A stretch of 64,000 nucleotides of DNA, from positions 7,680,284-7,744,283 of the forward strand of contig CATQJL010000001.1 of NCBI GenBank assembly GCA_958299035.1. The letters are read 5' to 3'. This document shows, one piece after another, positions 23,439-35,400 of the stretch (its first letter is position 1; each line of letters begins with the position of its first letter). The DNA comes from Cylicocyclus nassatus (Eukaryota; Nematoda; Chromadorea; Rhabditida; Strongylidae). The position numbers and the translations under genes are program-made. Below the pieces are notes generated by a model that saw only the letters and a list, made by a program, of their open reading frames with translations, ran no database searches and had not been told where the DNA came from.

Positions 23439-24797
23439 CTAGTTATTTTTAGCTAATGCCCACTTGAGTCCATACTTTTGCTTCATTCTTTCACTCTGAT
23501 TTTTGATCTTCTTTACTTTCTTCCTTGGTGCAATACTGAGCAGATTCCCAGTAAAATGTATCCTTTGCGGAAGTTTCTTTATAGGCTCCTCACTTGGAAC
23601 TTGTTCACAAAAACACAAAGGTATACCACCGTGTCTTCCGCGGCGTCCTCGTTTTCCTTGTTTCCCAGGTGGTCCTGCCTTGCCTGAGACGCCAGGCTCT
23701 CCTGCTGCTCCGAGTGGACCTGGTTTTCCTGCTGGAGAAGGCTCACCTTGTTTTCCGGGCTGGCCGCCGGGTCCCATAGGTCCACCCGGGCCAGGCGCTC
23801 CCTTCTTTCCGATTCCGTGCTTAGCGTTTTTTCCTGCGGCCCCTTGTTTTCCAGGTGGGCCTGCTTTTCCCACTGGGCCGGGTTCTCCCATAGGTCCTAG
23901 TGGTCCAGTTGGCCCTGTCTGTGCCTCTCCTTTCCTCCCAGGCTTTCCCTCTGGCCCCGGTGGCCCCGGGGGACCGAGCGGACCCTTCTCGCCTAGTTTC
24001 CCAGCGGGGCATTCAAAGCATATATTAGTGTCAACCCTTTTGACAATGATTATCACATCCATTCCAGGCTCTCCCGGTCGACCAGGTGCGCCATCCTTGC
24101 CGGGTAAGCCGAGAAGCCCGTGCACCCCACGGGGACCTGGAGGGCAAGTTGGAGGGGATGCACAACTGCAGAGCACACTTTCATGGATGAGTGTCCCGTA
24201 GAAAGTAGCTCTTCCACTTCTAGGTGTATGAAGCGAATGAATGTTTATTTGCTGCCATGCTTTATCTGCTAAAGCCTAAAATACTTTCAGTAGTTTAGCA
24301 TATAATTAATTTGACACAAATAGGAAGATACATCTCACCCTAAAGTCTTGCAGCTCCTTGATTTCGTTTCCAAAGAAAGTGTTGATATCAATTACCAGGT
24401 ACGCCATAAAAAGAATACTTATGATTGTTGTCACAGCGGCGATGGAAATGAAGAAAATGATGATTGTCGTCGACTTGAAAAATGAATCTGTAAAAAAGTT
24501 TCTTTGACAAATTAACTGCATAACAAGCATCTTGTTATCTGTAGACATCTCTAATAAAATTCCAATCAATTTCACGCTTACAAATGTATATTTCTACTCA
24601 CCTTTGTGGCTTAATTTGCCTAGAAACAGTTTGTAAGCAAAAAAGTTGCTATTCTTCTTTCTTTGGTAGGAAATCTTTCGCTAGATAAAACTGTTTTTCG
24701 AGGATTGCACATGTCTTCAAGAGTTTGCGATTTAATTTTAGCAATTAACTCATCCTACCGTACCCCACAACAAAGACTGTATCTTTTTTATAGACAT
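23439..24797 (-). CDS. Cuticle collagen
   Basis: A secreted structural collagen of the nematode cuticle. The safe exons are 24680-24602, 24487-24339 and 24275-23439 (minus), joined in frame. A possible first exon is 24797-24759 ([13 protein letters not shown]), giving 367 residues; that exon is weak. The second safe exon holds the membrane-like segment [20 protein letters not shown], and the junction [15 protein letters not shown] matches the usual end of the collagen N-terminal domain (F-x-x-x-x-D-x-A-W). The large exon has short cysteine knots (CSC, CxxC), then Gly-X-Y tracts broken by a non-collagenous insert ([17 protein letters not shown]), a long Gly-X-Y block, a basic RGRRGRHGG segment and a 60-residue lysine-rich tail. 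Mirror frames on the plus strand are shadows. It appears intact except for the unresolved start. Confidence 0.88.
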
Positions 24798-25437
24798 TGC
24801 TTACCTAAAGCCAAGTCATTTTTGTCATAACTGCCGCATTGCACAAGACGTGCACTCTTTCACTGCTTGTACAATCACTGGAAGCTTAATTTTCGGGTTT
24901 CTCATTGTTTTCTTCTTTTTGCTTGATTAGATGAATATTGAACCGTAACCTTTTGATAGTTTGTTCCGCCAAGAGAGTTTTACTGAGAAACTAGTTAGGC
25001 ATAATGATTTGTCGCGCGCATTTGCAGACTCACATACTGAGCCATGAGCAGTGAGTAACGGATACTACCTAAAATTTGAAAATTAAAGCATTGTACAAAA
25101 ATCCGTTTTTTACTTACAGTCTGTCGCGTAAGTGGACATTCAAAAGCTGAGAAATGGAAGAAAATGCGATTTCTATTCGTGTAAAGGCGACTTTTTGCTT
25201 CCAGCTAGGAATATTGATCTAACGACAAAAAGAAAAATTGCATTAGATACTGTTTGGAATTCTAGTTTTATTCTCGCTTTGAGATTAAGTCTGAATTGAA
25301 GATGGAGGTTCTCATGACTTTTATCAATAGTTTGCATACCTATAAATGCATATAATTTCTATCCGTTGGGAAACGAGATTATAAGCTGCCTTATATATCC
25401 AATTCTTCTGCGGTAACCTACGCAAAAGCCCTGATTA
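24798..25437. other. 5' flank of the collagen gene
   Basis: No TATA box or clear spliced-leader acceptor could be tied to the uncertain first exon. No other gene was seen. Confidence 0.35.
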
Positions 25438-26363
25438 GCTCGAGATTTCAGCCAAAATCTAAAAAGGTTCAACTGCTTGAAAAATCGAGAAAAATCGTAA
25501 CTTCCAAGTACGACCGTCGCTCAATCTCGGCATTGTGGAAATTGCTTTGAGAACTGCTTGAGCTTGACACCGAGATTAGTAATTGCTTTATTCGACTGAC
25601 GTTTCGGCAAAATCGCCTTCTTCAGAGTCTGAAATCGTCGAATGCATGAGTAATCCATCCCATCAAAAACCGCATCAAGACTCAGAAAAGACGTCCAATG
25701 CGTCAGTAAACCGAGAGCTAAGAAAGTAAAAATTACTAATCTCGGTGTCAAGCTCAAGCAGTTCTCAAAGCAAAATCGTAACTCATTTTATAAAAATTCT
25801 GCAAAAATTCTAGCTTGCTCACCTAAACCTTATCCACATCAGATATCTATATATGCCATTGCCGTGTATTTTCCTTCGTTAAAAATCAAGAAAACGGAAA
25901 TTTTCGTGCATTTGTCAAAGTGGTGTTGTGCCACCCCCACATAAGTGGTTGTATATAACAAACCTTGTAAGTACAAACGTAACCTTCCAGCTCTCTATAA
26001 GCTTTAGTTCTCGAAAAATTTGAATTTTAACTTAAACACCTTACATGGGAAAGCTATATCCGATATTTCTCGAGAACTAAGGCTTGTGGAGAGCTGAAAA
26101 TTTACGTTTGTCTTCTACAGGTTTGTAGTGTACAACTACTTATGTGGGAACGGCACAGCACCACTTTGGCAAACGTATAAATCTCCGTTTTCTTGATCTC
26201 TAACAGAGGAAAAAATACGGCAATGGCATATACAGATGTTTTATTTGGATAGGGTTTAGGTGAGCAAGCTAGAATTTTTGTAGAATTTTTATAAACTGAG
26301 TTGCGATTTTCCTCAGTTTTTTGGGCAGTTGAATCTTTTTGATTTTTGGGTTAAAATTCGAGG
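25438..26363. repeat. Foldback element of about 0.9 kb
   Basis: The block AATTCTAGCTTGCTCACCTA and its surroundings on the left pair with TAGGTGAGCAAGCTAGAATT on the right. Pairing continues outward to CTCGAGATTTCAGCC on the left and its diverged partner near 26355. The loop lies around 26040. The left arm is interrupted by the element at 25503-25771. Confidence 0.8.
25503..25771. mobile_element. MITE nested in the left arm of 25438-26363, with a GTTTCGGC motif
   Basis: The insertion is bounded by a 12-base direct repeat AAAATCGTAACT (25491-25502 and 25772-25783), present once at the matching place in the other arm. Inside, GCTTTGAGAACTGCTTGAGC and TGACACCGAGATTAGTAATT occur near the left and in inverted form at the right end. 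The interior has GACGTTTCGGCAAAATCGCC followed by TTCTTCAGA, also found in the unrelated element at 48722-49129. Confidence 0.75.
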
Positions 26364-27143
26364 TGTATAAGAGCTGTTGCTAAAGCAAGATTGCCATCTT
26401 GTAGTGCTTGCTTTGCTCTATCAAACGGTGCTTTGCAGCCCATTTAGAGATGAGAAGTGTATGACTTATAGCGGCTGGAATTCAAAACAGGCATCAAATT
26501 CCGGACAACCTAGTAAACTGCGGTGTCTTACCCGAAAGCTTGAAAAGGTGTTACCATACCTGAACTTTTGGAGACAGAGAGCATAATTGGATGAACCTTC
26601 CATAGGAATAAAATAATGAGAAAGTCTCAAAAATAATGCGCTGCGCTGGAATCAACAAAATTGACCTATATTCGTGGTCGTGAAAGTACAAATCTTTTGA
26701 AGAAACACAAATTGTCAAGACTTCAAGAGCATCCGCGAAAAGAAATTCGCATGAGTGTTGTGAATGTTTCCCCGTTAAACATATCGTGGACTGATTTCGC
26801 TCCATAAAATAAAAGAATTAGAATAAAAATAAATAACTACTGGGAGGAGGTAGATGAAGTAAGTAAGAACTTATCTGATTTTTCCGTATCTCCATAATCT
26901 AGCGTCTTAACGAAGGTGAAAGTGAATTATAATTACTGGGGAAACAAACTCGATTGAATCAAAAAATCAAGAATCTCGAAAAATCAAAAATCAAGTCAAA
27001 AAAGAAATTTTCAGCCTTCCAGAATATCAGAGGGATTACTGTACATCTTAAAGTACAGACTAGACTGAGTGCATCAATCCCGTTGAAGCTGATCTTTACC
27101 ATCACAATTAATCAAATACTTTCCAAATTGAATAACCGACTTC
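26364..27143. other. Stretch without recognised features
   Basis: Both strands were read. No exon with credible splice sites and no clear repeat was found. Confidence 0.35.
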
Positions 27144-28163
27144 AGGGCCGGTAGTAATCTACCCTACCTGGTGGCATCATAGATGCCGGCAAGTTGGCAC
27201 ACATCGCGGAAAGATGCCAACTCCGCCGGCAGCCCGCGGAGTGATTGTAGGTTCTGATAATCTTATGTAACCTTAGTGCGCAATCATTTCGCACATCAAA
27301 TTTTGATGACGCAGACAGCCGCAAAACTGCTACCTCGCGCGCGGCCGAACCTAAGTGCGTTAACTTTAAATGCCACCTCGTTAACCATTCGGCCATTCGA
27401 GCAACCATTGTCTATTGTCACCAGCAACAGGAGGAACGCACCGGTAAGTGGCCGCCTATAAGAGGGATCAATACATTGCGTGAGAGACTTTGACCTGAAA
27501 GAACAGCTGATTGATATGAGCGAGAGAGGGGCGAAATCGGTGCAAACAAGATTTAGAAGGGATTGCCAAAAAAGATAGTGTTCTTTATGGTTCTAAAGCA
27601 TGACTAGATTTTTTCTCTGTAAGAAAATCTTCGTTTTAAAAAAGAAAAACTCATATAATGGGAAAAATAATAGAATTTTGATAGAAAGTAGAGTTTTTCG
27701 ATTTTTTCGCCTGACGTAAATTGTGTGATATCGCCGCAATTCGCAAACTCACAGACGCCGTCGGCAAAGGTGCCACCACCTCGACGTGGTAGGGGCACGT
27801 CGAAATGCCGGCAGCTCCCTCTCTCAAAAGAGCACGCTATTTCCCGTGCTCTCTGACCTGCCGGCAGCTGCCATCTCGCGGATTCCGCCAACTTGCCGGC
27901 AGGTTGCCGGCAACTGACCTCGCGAAGTTGCCGGCAGCTCCTCCTGGAATTCCAGATATTTTACTAAAGGAGGAGTTCTGGAGCCGCAGATTTTTATGAA
28001 CTTTTCTACAGAGTCGAGGCGGCAACTTTATCGAGAAAATTTTTTGAAAAAAGGCCTGGGACGGCCTAAATTTCGGCTCTTAGTTTCTGGCCACCTCGCG
28101 GAAAGGTGCCAGCAACCTGCCGACGAGACCTGCCGCCAGGTCGGGGGGATTACTACCGGCCCA
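27144..28163. mobile_element. GC-rich foldback, termini AGGGCCGGTAGTAATC
   Basis: The left end AGGGCCGGTAGTAATC and right end GATTACTACCGGCCCA are inverted copies, and GACTTC flanks both sides (27138-27143 and 28164-28169), a possible 6-bp target duplication. Inside both arms are blocks with GCCGGCAAGTTGGC or GCCGGCAG, pairing imperfectly over about 150 bases each. Length is 1,020 bp. No coding sequence is recognised. Confidence 0.75.
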
Positions 28164-28169
28164 GACTTC

Positions 28170-30924
28170 TTTCCCCCACCACAAGGAAGGCTTTTTCAAA
28201 GGTTACAGAGTGCCTCGAGCATTAGCATCAGGAACCATTAACATCATCTTCTAATTCTCTTTGCTGAGCTCGTTATACAAGTTTTTAGCCTAACTAGGAA
28301 CTAAGAACAAGGCACTTTACTAGTCCATTATGTAATGTCGTACACAAAACTGTCCCGTTATAACGACTTCCGCGGCTTATGGTGCTCATAACAGTCCATT
28401 CTCTTTGATTTGATCAAGTTTGGAACCGTTACTATTTGCTTGAGATGGGTTCCTTCGTTGATTATATAATTTTGCAGATGTGGTTGTGTGCAAATTTTCC
28501 ATTGCAGCTCATTGTTTCGCTTATATCGTTCAAAATCATCTTAATTTCATACAAATGATTGCCTAAAGTTTTGGCATCGAATTTTCTATGATTTGTGTTT
28601 GAAACAAACACAGAAAGGATGGAGTATGCTTCAATCTTTACTCTGCGAAAGTGCCCGTATATGTTACCATGAAAAGCGAACTTGTAGTTAAGGACAATAT
28701 CTTGAAAACCTTGGTCGACTTTAGATTATGAAAATATACGTGGCGTGTTTTGCGATTGAGTTACCTTTTAGACGATCTTTCCATGTTCCGTCTTCCTTAA
28801 ATCTGCGCATGTTCGTAAGTTTCAAATATGGCTGCGTCAAACAGTATGTTAGGTGTTCCTTTATTCGTCAATACTCTGCGGTCTTACGTTTCAACGTGTT
28901 TGCTCTATCAGGCCTGAAATGTTTCAAAGTATGTTTAAACTCCAGCCCGTCAAACGTCTCCGTTACCTTGCCAATTCTCGGCTCTTTCGCGGTCCAACGC
29001 TACAAAAATTGCCAAAGATAAATACTAGGAAACCAAGCTTTGTTCCATGTCCGTACCGGATGTGCATGGTCGCGACGGATCAGTTAGTAACTGAGCTGGA
29101 TATCACATAAACAGTCATAACTCACATAATGATAAAAGGAGAAATTTAGCAGTCATGGAGAGACCCCTTTTTTGTTGTTTGTTTTTGAATTCCTCGCAGA
29201 AATCCAGACGATTTTAAGGCTTTTTTCCAATACTTTGTTATCAAGATCGTCTCCACCAAGCGACTCGTGTTTGTATCTGCTAAGCGACAAAGCCAATTTT
29301 TTGGGCCTATTACGAAATGTTCTCTAATGCGACTGCCGAGAGTTCTTCCTGTTCAACATAACGTGCATTACACTTCAGTCACTCAAGCTGACACACAACT
29401 CCTAATTCTACATAGTCACCCACTCTACCGTGCATGCATATCGCGCACTGCTCTGTATTGTAGCAACGAATGTTGAGGCTGTCACTACGAGCTGTTTCTG
29501 ATAATATCTTTGAGATGAACATCTTAGACATGCGTAGCAGACATAGGCACGAGTCGCAGAGACGACTTTAACAAGGTCACAACTCTGACATCTGAAAAAG
29601 AATTCTCGGCTAGGAAAGCCTTGGAATCTTCTGGATATCTGCAGAGGTCCGAAAAATGATGAAAAAAACGAGTGCATATCCATGGCTGCTAAGTTCCTCC
29701 CTTTCTTTCATCTCCATATGAGCTGTAACTACTTATGTGAAATACAACTCAGTTACGCTCATTGGTTCCTCCCGACGATCTACATCCGGTACGGACATTT
29801 AGCAAAGCCGTATTTCTCTAATATATCTTTTGCCTTCGCAATTTTGGTAGCGCTAGATTAGAGGAAGAGCCAATATGGCAAGAATAGTAAAGAGTATATT
29901 GCGTTGGAGTCAAACAGATGTAGCTTTGAACAATTCCAGGCGTCTGATGAAGACCAATCGCCACTGACTGCAGGGTAATGACGACTGAAAGACCACCTAG
30001 CAATTTGCTCGGCACAGCAGTATCGACATTTACAACTATTTAATGGTAATTTTGAGTCTGGAGCATGGTAGTCAGTTATGGTTCAATGGCTGAATTAAAC
30101 ACATCAAAGTTTGAAAGTGTTTTCGATTGAGAGGGCATTTTAGATGAATTTTGGATTACTCCAAAAAGCATCGAAAGCTGATGCCAAATCTGTCTTCGTT
30201 ATCTCTTGTACCATTGTTGGATAGCACTATCTAAAGCAAAAATTACTTTCTTAATCATAGTAATACCCATCACTACTCTATTTGGGCAGTGAAGTATATG
30301 TTACATCATTATTGATTTTGCCTAAAGTTTGATTTTGTTTTCCGCTCTAAAAAATTAAAACGAAACTCAGAGACTCACAGCAGATACTTAAACAGATTTG
30401 AGATTAACGCTGCTCTGACGCTGCTTCGACCAAAAAGTCGGACAGATGAGGCACACAATACATAAAGCCTTTGCAATGACTTGCAGAGATCAGGGGTCAC
30501 AAAATCAGTTTTGATGATATCAAATCACTTCTAGTTTACTTAGTTCTTATTCAATCACATCGGATCACAATGCGCTTCGTATGACCAATTCGTTACTCGT
30601 CCTTCCCCCCCCCCCCTTTACTCAAGTCGTGAAAAATTTTGTAGCAGCAGCAACAGCTGTAGCTTTTCAAATTTGACTACTGTAGGATCCGTACAGTTAT
30701 CAACCTATCTCCACCTTTTCCGTCGCTACAGTCATTTCGAAACATGCAAACAATTTTTATAGAGCTCTATTGAATCAATAATTGACCGTCATTCTTCACA
30801 ATTACAACAGAGGTAAAAGGGAACATTGTCACAATATGAAAACAGGTTATGTAAATAGCCAATCATTTCCATGTCGACAAACGACTTTTTGATGGTCATT
30901 TTCTATGTACAAAGACAAGTCGAG
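28170..30924. other. Long stretch without recognised genes
   Basis: Several open frames over 60 codons occur but none shows codon-like composition, splice borders or family motifs. A run of 12 C lies at 30605-30616. The end of this stretch is the promoter of the next gene. Confidence 0.35.
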
Positions 30925-30932
30925 TATAAATA
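30925..30932 (+). promoter_or_regulatory. TATA box before the 31214 gene
   Basis: TATAAATA lies 282 bases before the start codon, so the leader would be long or would include an outron removed by trans-splicing. Confidence 0.35.
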
Positions 30933-31213
30933 GAAAATTTTTGCACAGTATTGCTCAATGTTCGTCTGTAGTTCACCTAAATGATTGATTTGTTGGAACA
31001 ATAGTATTCTTAATTTTGGATTAGTATATCCGAATACGAAAAAGCGATTTTGTGATTTTAGGTAGAATTTTGAACTAATCTCCTTCTCACAACTTCGAAA
31101 CTTCTAAGTGAGTACTTCACACCAATACAATTCTATTCGTCACAATTATAACAGGCATACGACTCATTTGCAGCTTCGCTTCGAAAGATCCCACTTCTTT
31201 ATGAACTAGCATT

Positions 31214-33738
31214 ATGCATCATCTGATGGTTCCATCGACACTTCTTCTCCTTCTCGCTTCATATATTTACGCACAGTTAAATGGTAAGCTTGTATTATAG
31301 CTCAAATTTATTAGATCCTTCCTCGGGAACATGTTTAGAAAATACCTATTGGTTCAACTGAATTGGCAGCTGGAAGGTAGGGCTTCGCAATCTAGTTAAG
31401 GCTAGAGAATGATCAGACAGTACGAGCGCGAAAGAAACGCCGACTGCGTCGCTGGCGCGAGCGGCCTCAATTAGGTCGCAAAGCCCGCCTTCCAGCCGCC
31501 AATCCAGTTAAATCAAAGGTTAGCTTTTAGCTGACACTTTAGGAAAGAATGGCAACGTTCTGAAATTGTTATAACAGAATAGCCTCTTACACAATAACAT
31601 CCTAAAAACTTTGTTACACTGCTTTTTCTGATGTGCTGTAGCATCAGTTCTTAACTGACCCAAAAAAGTAAATAGTAAGCAGTAAATAGCAAGTGGGAAA
31701 TGGTGCGCAAACGCAGCGTCCAGCAAATCCTCTAATTTCTCAGTCTTATCTGGGCTTGTTTTGGAATGTTTTTGATACATTATTATTTACATCACCGTTA
31801 TTTCGTTGTGATAGTAAGGACTTTGTGCTCCAGAGCACGATAAGCAGCATATTGTATCCTAGTTTTTAAATTAGTGGATTTTGATTCTCGCCTCTGACAA
31901 TGAGTGTACTGACAGTGACTTTTATAGAATGGCTGAGGGCTATCACATGGCTCAAGAAATTATATAATACAAAACATTCTATGATTCTCAAAATCATTCT
32001 AGACTTGACGAGCTAGGCACAGGGCTCGGCACAGGTGGCTTGTAACAAGATCGATATCGTTTTTGGGACAAAAAGCAAAGCTGTAGGAAATGCGCTGACT
32101 ACGATTTTTGAGTTCAAAGGATTTAAACGTTCTTTACTGGCTGTAGGCTGTAGGCAACGAGTATACAGAACCACGAGCATTTATACAAAGTTTGACTTTA
32201 TAACCTCTACATACATAGCAGTCTTTCCATATGTTTAGGTGAGTGTGTCAAGCAATGGTTTGTTGCGGCCGTGACTTGACATTGACTAAGACAATGATGA
32301 CAAAATCTCAAACATTAGTCTTCTAGGAAATGCTAAGAATGCTATAGGAAAGTGAAAACATGTTACGATACTGCAAGTTGCAGAAAGGGGGTATCGTTTT
32401 TAAGGCCGAAAAGACACAAAAATTGTGTAGTTTTTTAGTCAACGTTTCGTTTTTGAGGGTCCTCTTTACGTTTAGGATTTAAGGTTAAAAGAGACTTCGT
32501 AATAATTCGCGAAAGTGTCAGGGAGAACTTCGTTTTTTGCATTTTCCAAAAGCCACGTCGTGCCAAGCCCTGGCTATGCAAAGACGCATAAGGAAGAAAA
32601 CCATTCGGACGAAATTCTGCCCCAAACCAAGCATCAACTTTAGCCAAAAAACAAAAGAATGCATATTGCCTTGGCTCTTTGAACTCTTTATTGATAACTA
32701 TTCAGAAACGGAAACGATTGACGCCGAAAATAGCACAGAAATCGTTACCACAGCGGAAATTGACACCGCGAATAGCACAGAAATCGTTACTACAATGGAA
32801 AGTGACGCGGGAAATGGGACAGAGACCGTCTCCACGGAGGAATCGAGCCAGGCAACTTCCAGCAATGGCACTTTAAAGCTTGATCAAATCGATGATGGGA
32901 AATGTGGTCAGCATGAAGTATGGAAAGAGTGTTCCGGATGTGAATCATCCTGTGAACAGATGAAAGTTGTAAGCATTTTGGCTATCTAATACTAAGAGCA
33001 CATTTAGCGTAGCATTTGCTCCTATAGCCGCCAATGTTTTGAAAAATTATTAGGCTATCGTTGCTAGGCAATGAACCCGAAGCCCTGTAGAGATCATCTG
33101 GAAGCAGGCTGGACTTTGTTTTCGGGGAAAAAAAGCAAGCGGGATATCTTTTTGTGGGTCCGAAAAAACAGAAGTTTGCCTCAAAGCAGAGTTCGTAAAA
33201 TGAAAATCAGAAGGGACTTCGTTCTCAAAAAACCTAAAAACGGACTCATGCCGGGCCTTGAATGAACCCTGTTAAGTCATATGTGATAGGAAGGTAAAAA
33301 TTTTTCAGGAATTCTATTTTGTTTCTTTTCTAAGAGGGAGTTTTGGGAGTCTTTCCAGGCCCTTCCGGACTCTTTAGTAAGGCCTCGTTTTGCGATAACT
33401 GAGAACAATCGTAAAACCCGGTTATGATACCATTTCAACCATTCATAAAGTAGAAAATCACCGTATAGTTTTATAATTCATGTGATGCACTTTCAAACAA
33501 TTGGCATACACTTCCAGGAAGAGAAGACACCTTTGCCGTTTGTCTATCCATCTTTTCCATTCCACCACTTTTCTTATGCTATATCCGTAAATTATCTCTA
33601 CAACTCGAATGAACTTTATAGATCTGCGACGACAGCTGCGGCGAGCCGAAATGTCAGTGCGATGTTGGTTACTTCAGATATGCTCCAAGAAAATGTATTA
33701 CTTACTGGGAATGCAAAAACGGAGTCATCGAACTGTGA
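31214..33738 (+). CDS. Secreted TIL-domain protein with a glycosylation-rich stalk
   Basis: Three exons, 31214-31283, 32706-32968 and 33622-33738, join in frame to give 149 residues. A signal peptide (MHHLMVPSTLLLLLASYIYA) is followed by about 65 residues rich in Thr, Ser and Glu with five N-x-T/S sites and a repeated NSTEIVTT unit. A complete ten-cysteine TIL domain comes next, its first half starting CGQHEVWKECSGCESSC in exon 2 and its second half CQCDVGYFRYAPRKC in exon 3. TIL proteins usually inhibit serine proteases, but the loop between Cys5 and Cys6 is DDS, acidic and without the usual basic or hydrophobic bait residue, so the target is unclear. AATAAA at 33886-33891 is a suitable poly(A) signal. 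Intron 1 carries a MITE and an hAT-type element. Confidence 0.82.
31350..31515. mobile_element. Small MITE in intron 1 of the TIL gene
   Basis: TTCAACTGAATTGGCAGCTG on the left and CCAGCCGCCAATCCAGTTAAA on the right are inverted copies, with pairing through GGAAGG.RGGGCTT. No clear target duplication was seen. Confidence 0.65.
32020..32572. mobile_element. hAT-type foldback in intron 1 of the TIL gene
   Basis: The left end CAGGGCTCGGCACAGGTGGC and right end GTGCCAAGCCCTG are inverted copies. Eight-base flanks GCTAGGCA and GCTATGCA differ at one position. CAGGG termini with an 8-bp duplication fit the hAT superfamily. It is a second copy of the family at 60367-61076 and shares the internal ATCGTTTTT and ACTTCGTTTT blocks. 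It ends 134 bases before exon 2. Confidence 0.75.
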
Positions 33739-34034
33739 CTGCTCTTGTCGATATATTTGAAAGTGGTGCCAGTTCCTTTATTTTTATAACTACGGTTTCA
33801 AATATCGAATGTGTTTTTATTAAGTATTGTGTATCTTCACTCTCCATCGTAGCCTTAGGTGATGACCCTAAGCACGTATTTGCTAATAAACTTTCATCTA
33901 AGGTGATTAATAAAGAGCATGTCAAATGCAAAATCAAGCTTGGTAGCGATGACTTCAACTCGGACAATAAAAAGGTCTGGAACGCTTTTCCCAGGTGTTC
34001 CAACTATAATCAATAACGCATCGTTTTTGAATTT
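33739..34034. other. 3' flank of the TIL gene
   Basis: Contains the poly(A) signal of the upstream gene at 33886. Open frames here are not supported as genes. Confidence 0.4.
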
Positions 34035-35400
34035 TTACGAACTAAGTTCGGGTAAGTCAAAATTGTAAATGAAAAACAAAAGGAGGAATAAGACACCACC
34101 CTGAGGCACTCCACGAAAAATGGCGTGAATTTCAGAGCAGTTACCACATACTCGAACTTGGAAAGTACATTGCTCCATTTCAGTCCTTTTGCACGTCAAA
34201 CCCTGAACTCCACCATGCTGAGCTTGGATAACAGTTTGAAAAGTATGGACTCTATCGAATGCTTTGGAAAAGTCAATGAATACGGCGTGTGTCTGACGAC
34301 GCTCATCAGCTTCTAAGGTATAGTCATTCATGGCAGTTAGCATAGCGGTCCCAGATCTACCTTTACAAGATCCGTGCTGACTAGAAGGGATGATAGAGCC
34401 TTTTCAAAATAGGAAATAATATGTTCTTTCGAAATTTTTTGGATGTTCGTGCAAAAATAGGTGCTTTGTTTTGTTTATAGGTTGATAAGTTTTTGATCAT
34501 TATACGGCGGTTTTTTGGAAAAAGGAGTAACAAGGGAATGCTTCCACCTTTGAGGTACTTCCTCTCCGTGTAAGGTGATTGAATAAATATTTCTAAAGCA
34601 AAACCAAGCTCAGAAAGAACTTTTTTCTTAACAAAAACAGGAGTACAGTCTTCTTCAGCCCGGAGTAAGCGAAACATTCCAAGTGGAGCAACGCGTACGC
34701 ACCGCCACTGGCTCGGCGAGGTAGATTAGAATGAAGAGACGCAGACTGCAAAGCGGAGCGAATCGTTGCGAAGCGGACTCTCGCCATCTCATTTCCGCCT
34801 AACCTGAGCTGAAACTTACTACACTCTATCAGAGATTACGGGGAAAGAGCTAGGATACTTTGCAAAAATACGAGTAATCTTTTCTTTAGGAAACCAAACT
34901 GGTTTGTCCATTTCCGGACACCGAGGAGAAGGGTTCAATTCTACAAATAAATTACGACTATAGACCTTTACAAACTTTTGAACTAGCAGGTTAGCCTTAT
35001 CCTTGTTTGAGGATAAGGCCAGGCCAGAGTCATCAATTAATTGATAGTTGTGTTTTATCAATAAGGTGTACCCTCATGCAACGAAGGAAACCATTTACAT
35101 TTTTTTTTGACATAAAGGTTTTTTTTCAAGATTAACATGATACTTATTCGAAACCTTGAGAACTTTCTTGTTGAATTTTTCAAAAACCCTCCATGCTTCA
35201 GTTCCTTCCACAATGAACAGCTAATGTCCAAAGCCGATCACGCTTGTTTATCCTATTGACTAGATAGGCTGGTAGTTCTATGTTGACTTTGATGGACCTC
35301 ACGTAATGGGACAAACATTTCTACCGTATGCAAAACGGTGAGAAAAGGTTCCTACATATCATTGAAGAGCTTAGAAGCGTGAAGCAGCCTAGCCAATCAA
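34035..35400 (-). pseudogene. Non-LTR retrotransposon reverse transcriptase fragment (CR1/Jockey-like)
   Basis: On the minus strand the frame 34343-34035 contains AVFIDFSKAFDRVHT and IFRGVPQGGVLFLLLFFIYN, which match conserved reverse transcriptase blocks of CR1/Jockey-type LINEs. Upstream (34677-34381) are a G-x-x-P-like region and the pre-RT segment; 35061-34819 and stop-broken sequence to about 35400 resemble the linker after the endonuclease. The catalytic Y-x-D-D block is absent because the homology stops at 34035, and the frames are separated by shifts and stops. It is a truncated dead copy. Confidence 0.75.

Noticed and set aside
23503..24201. A 232-codon proline-rich plus-strand frame
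   Set aside because: It is the antisense shadow of the collagen Gly-X-Y exon.
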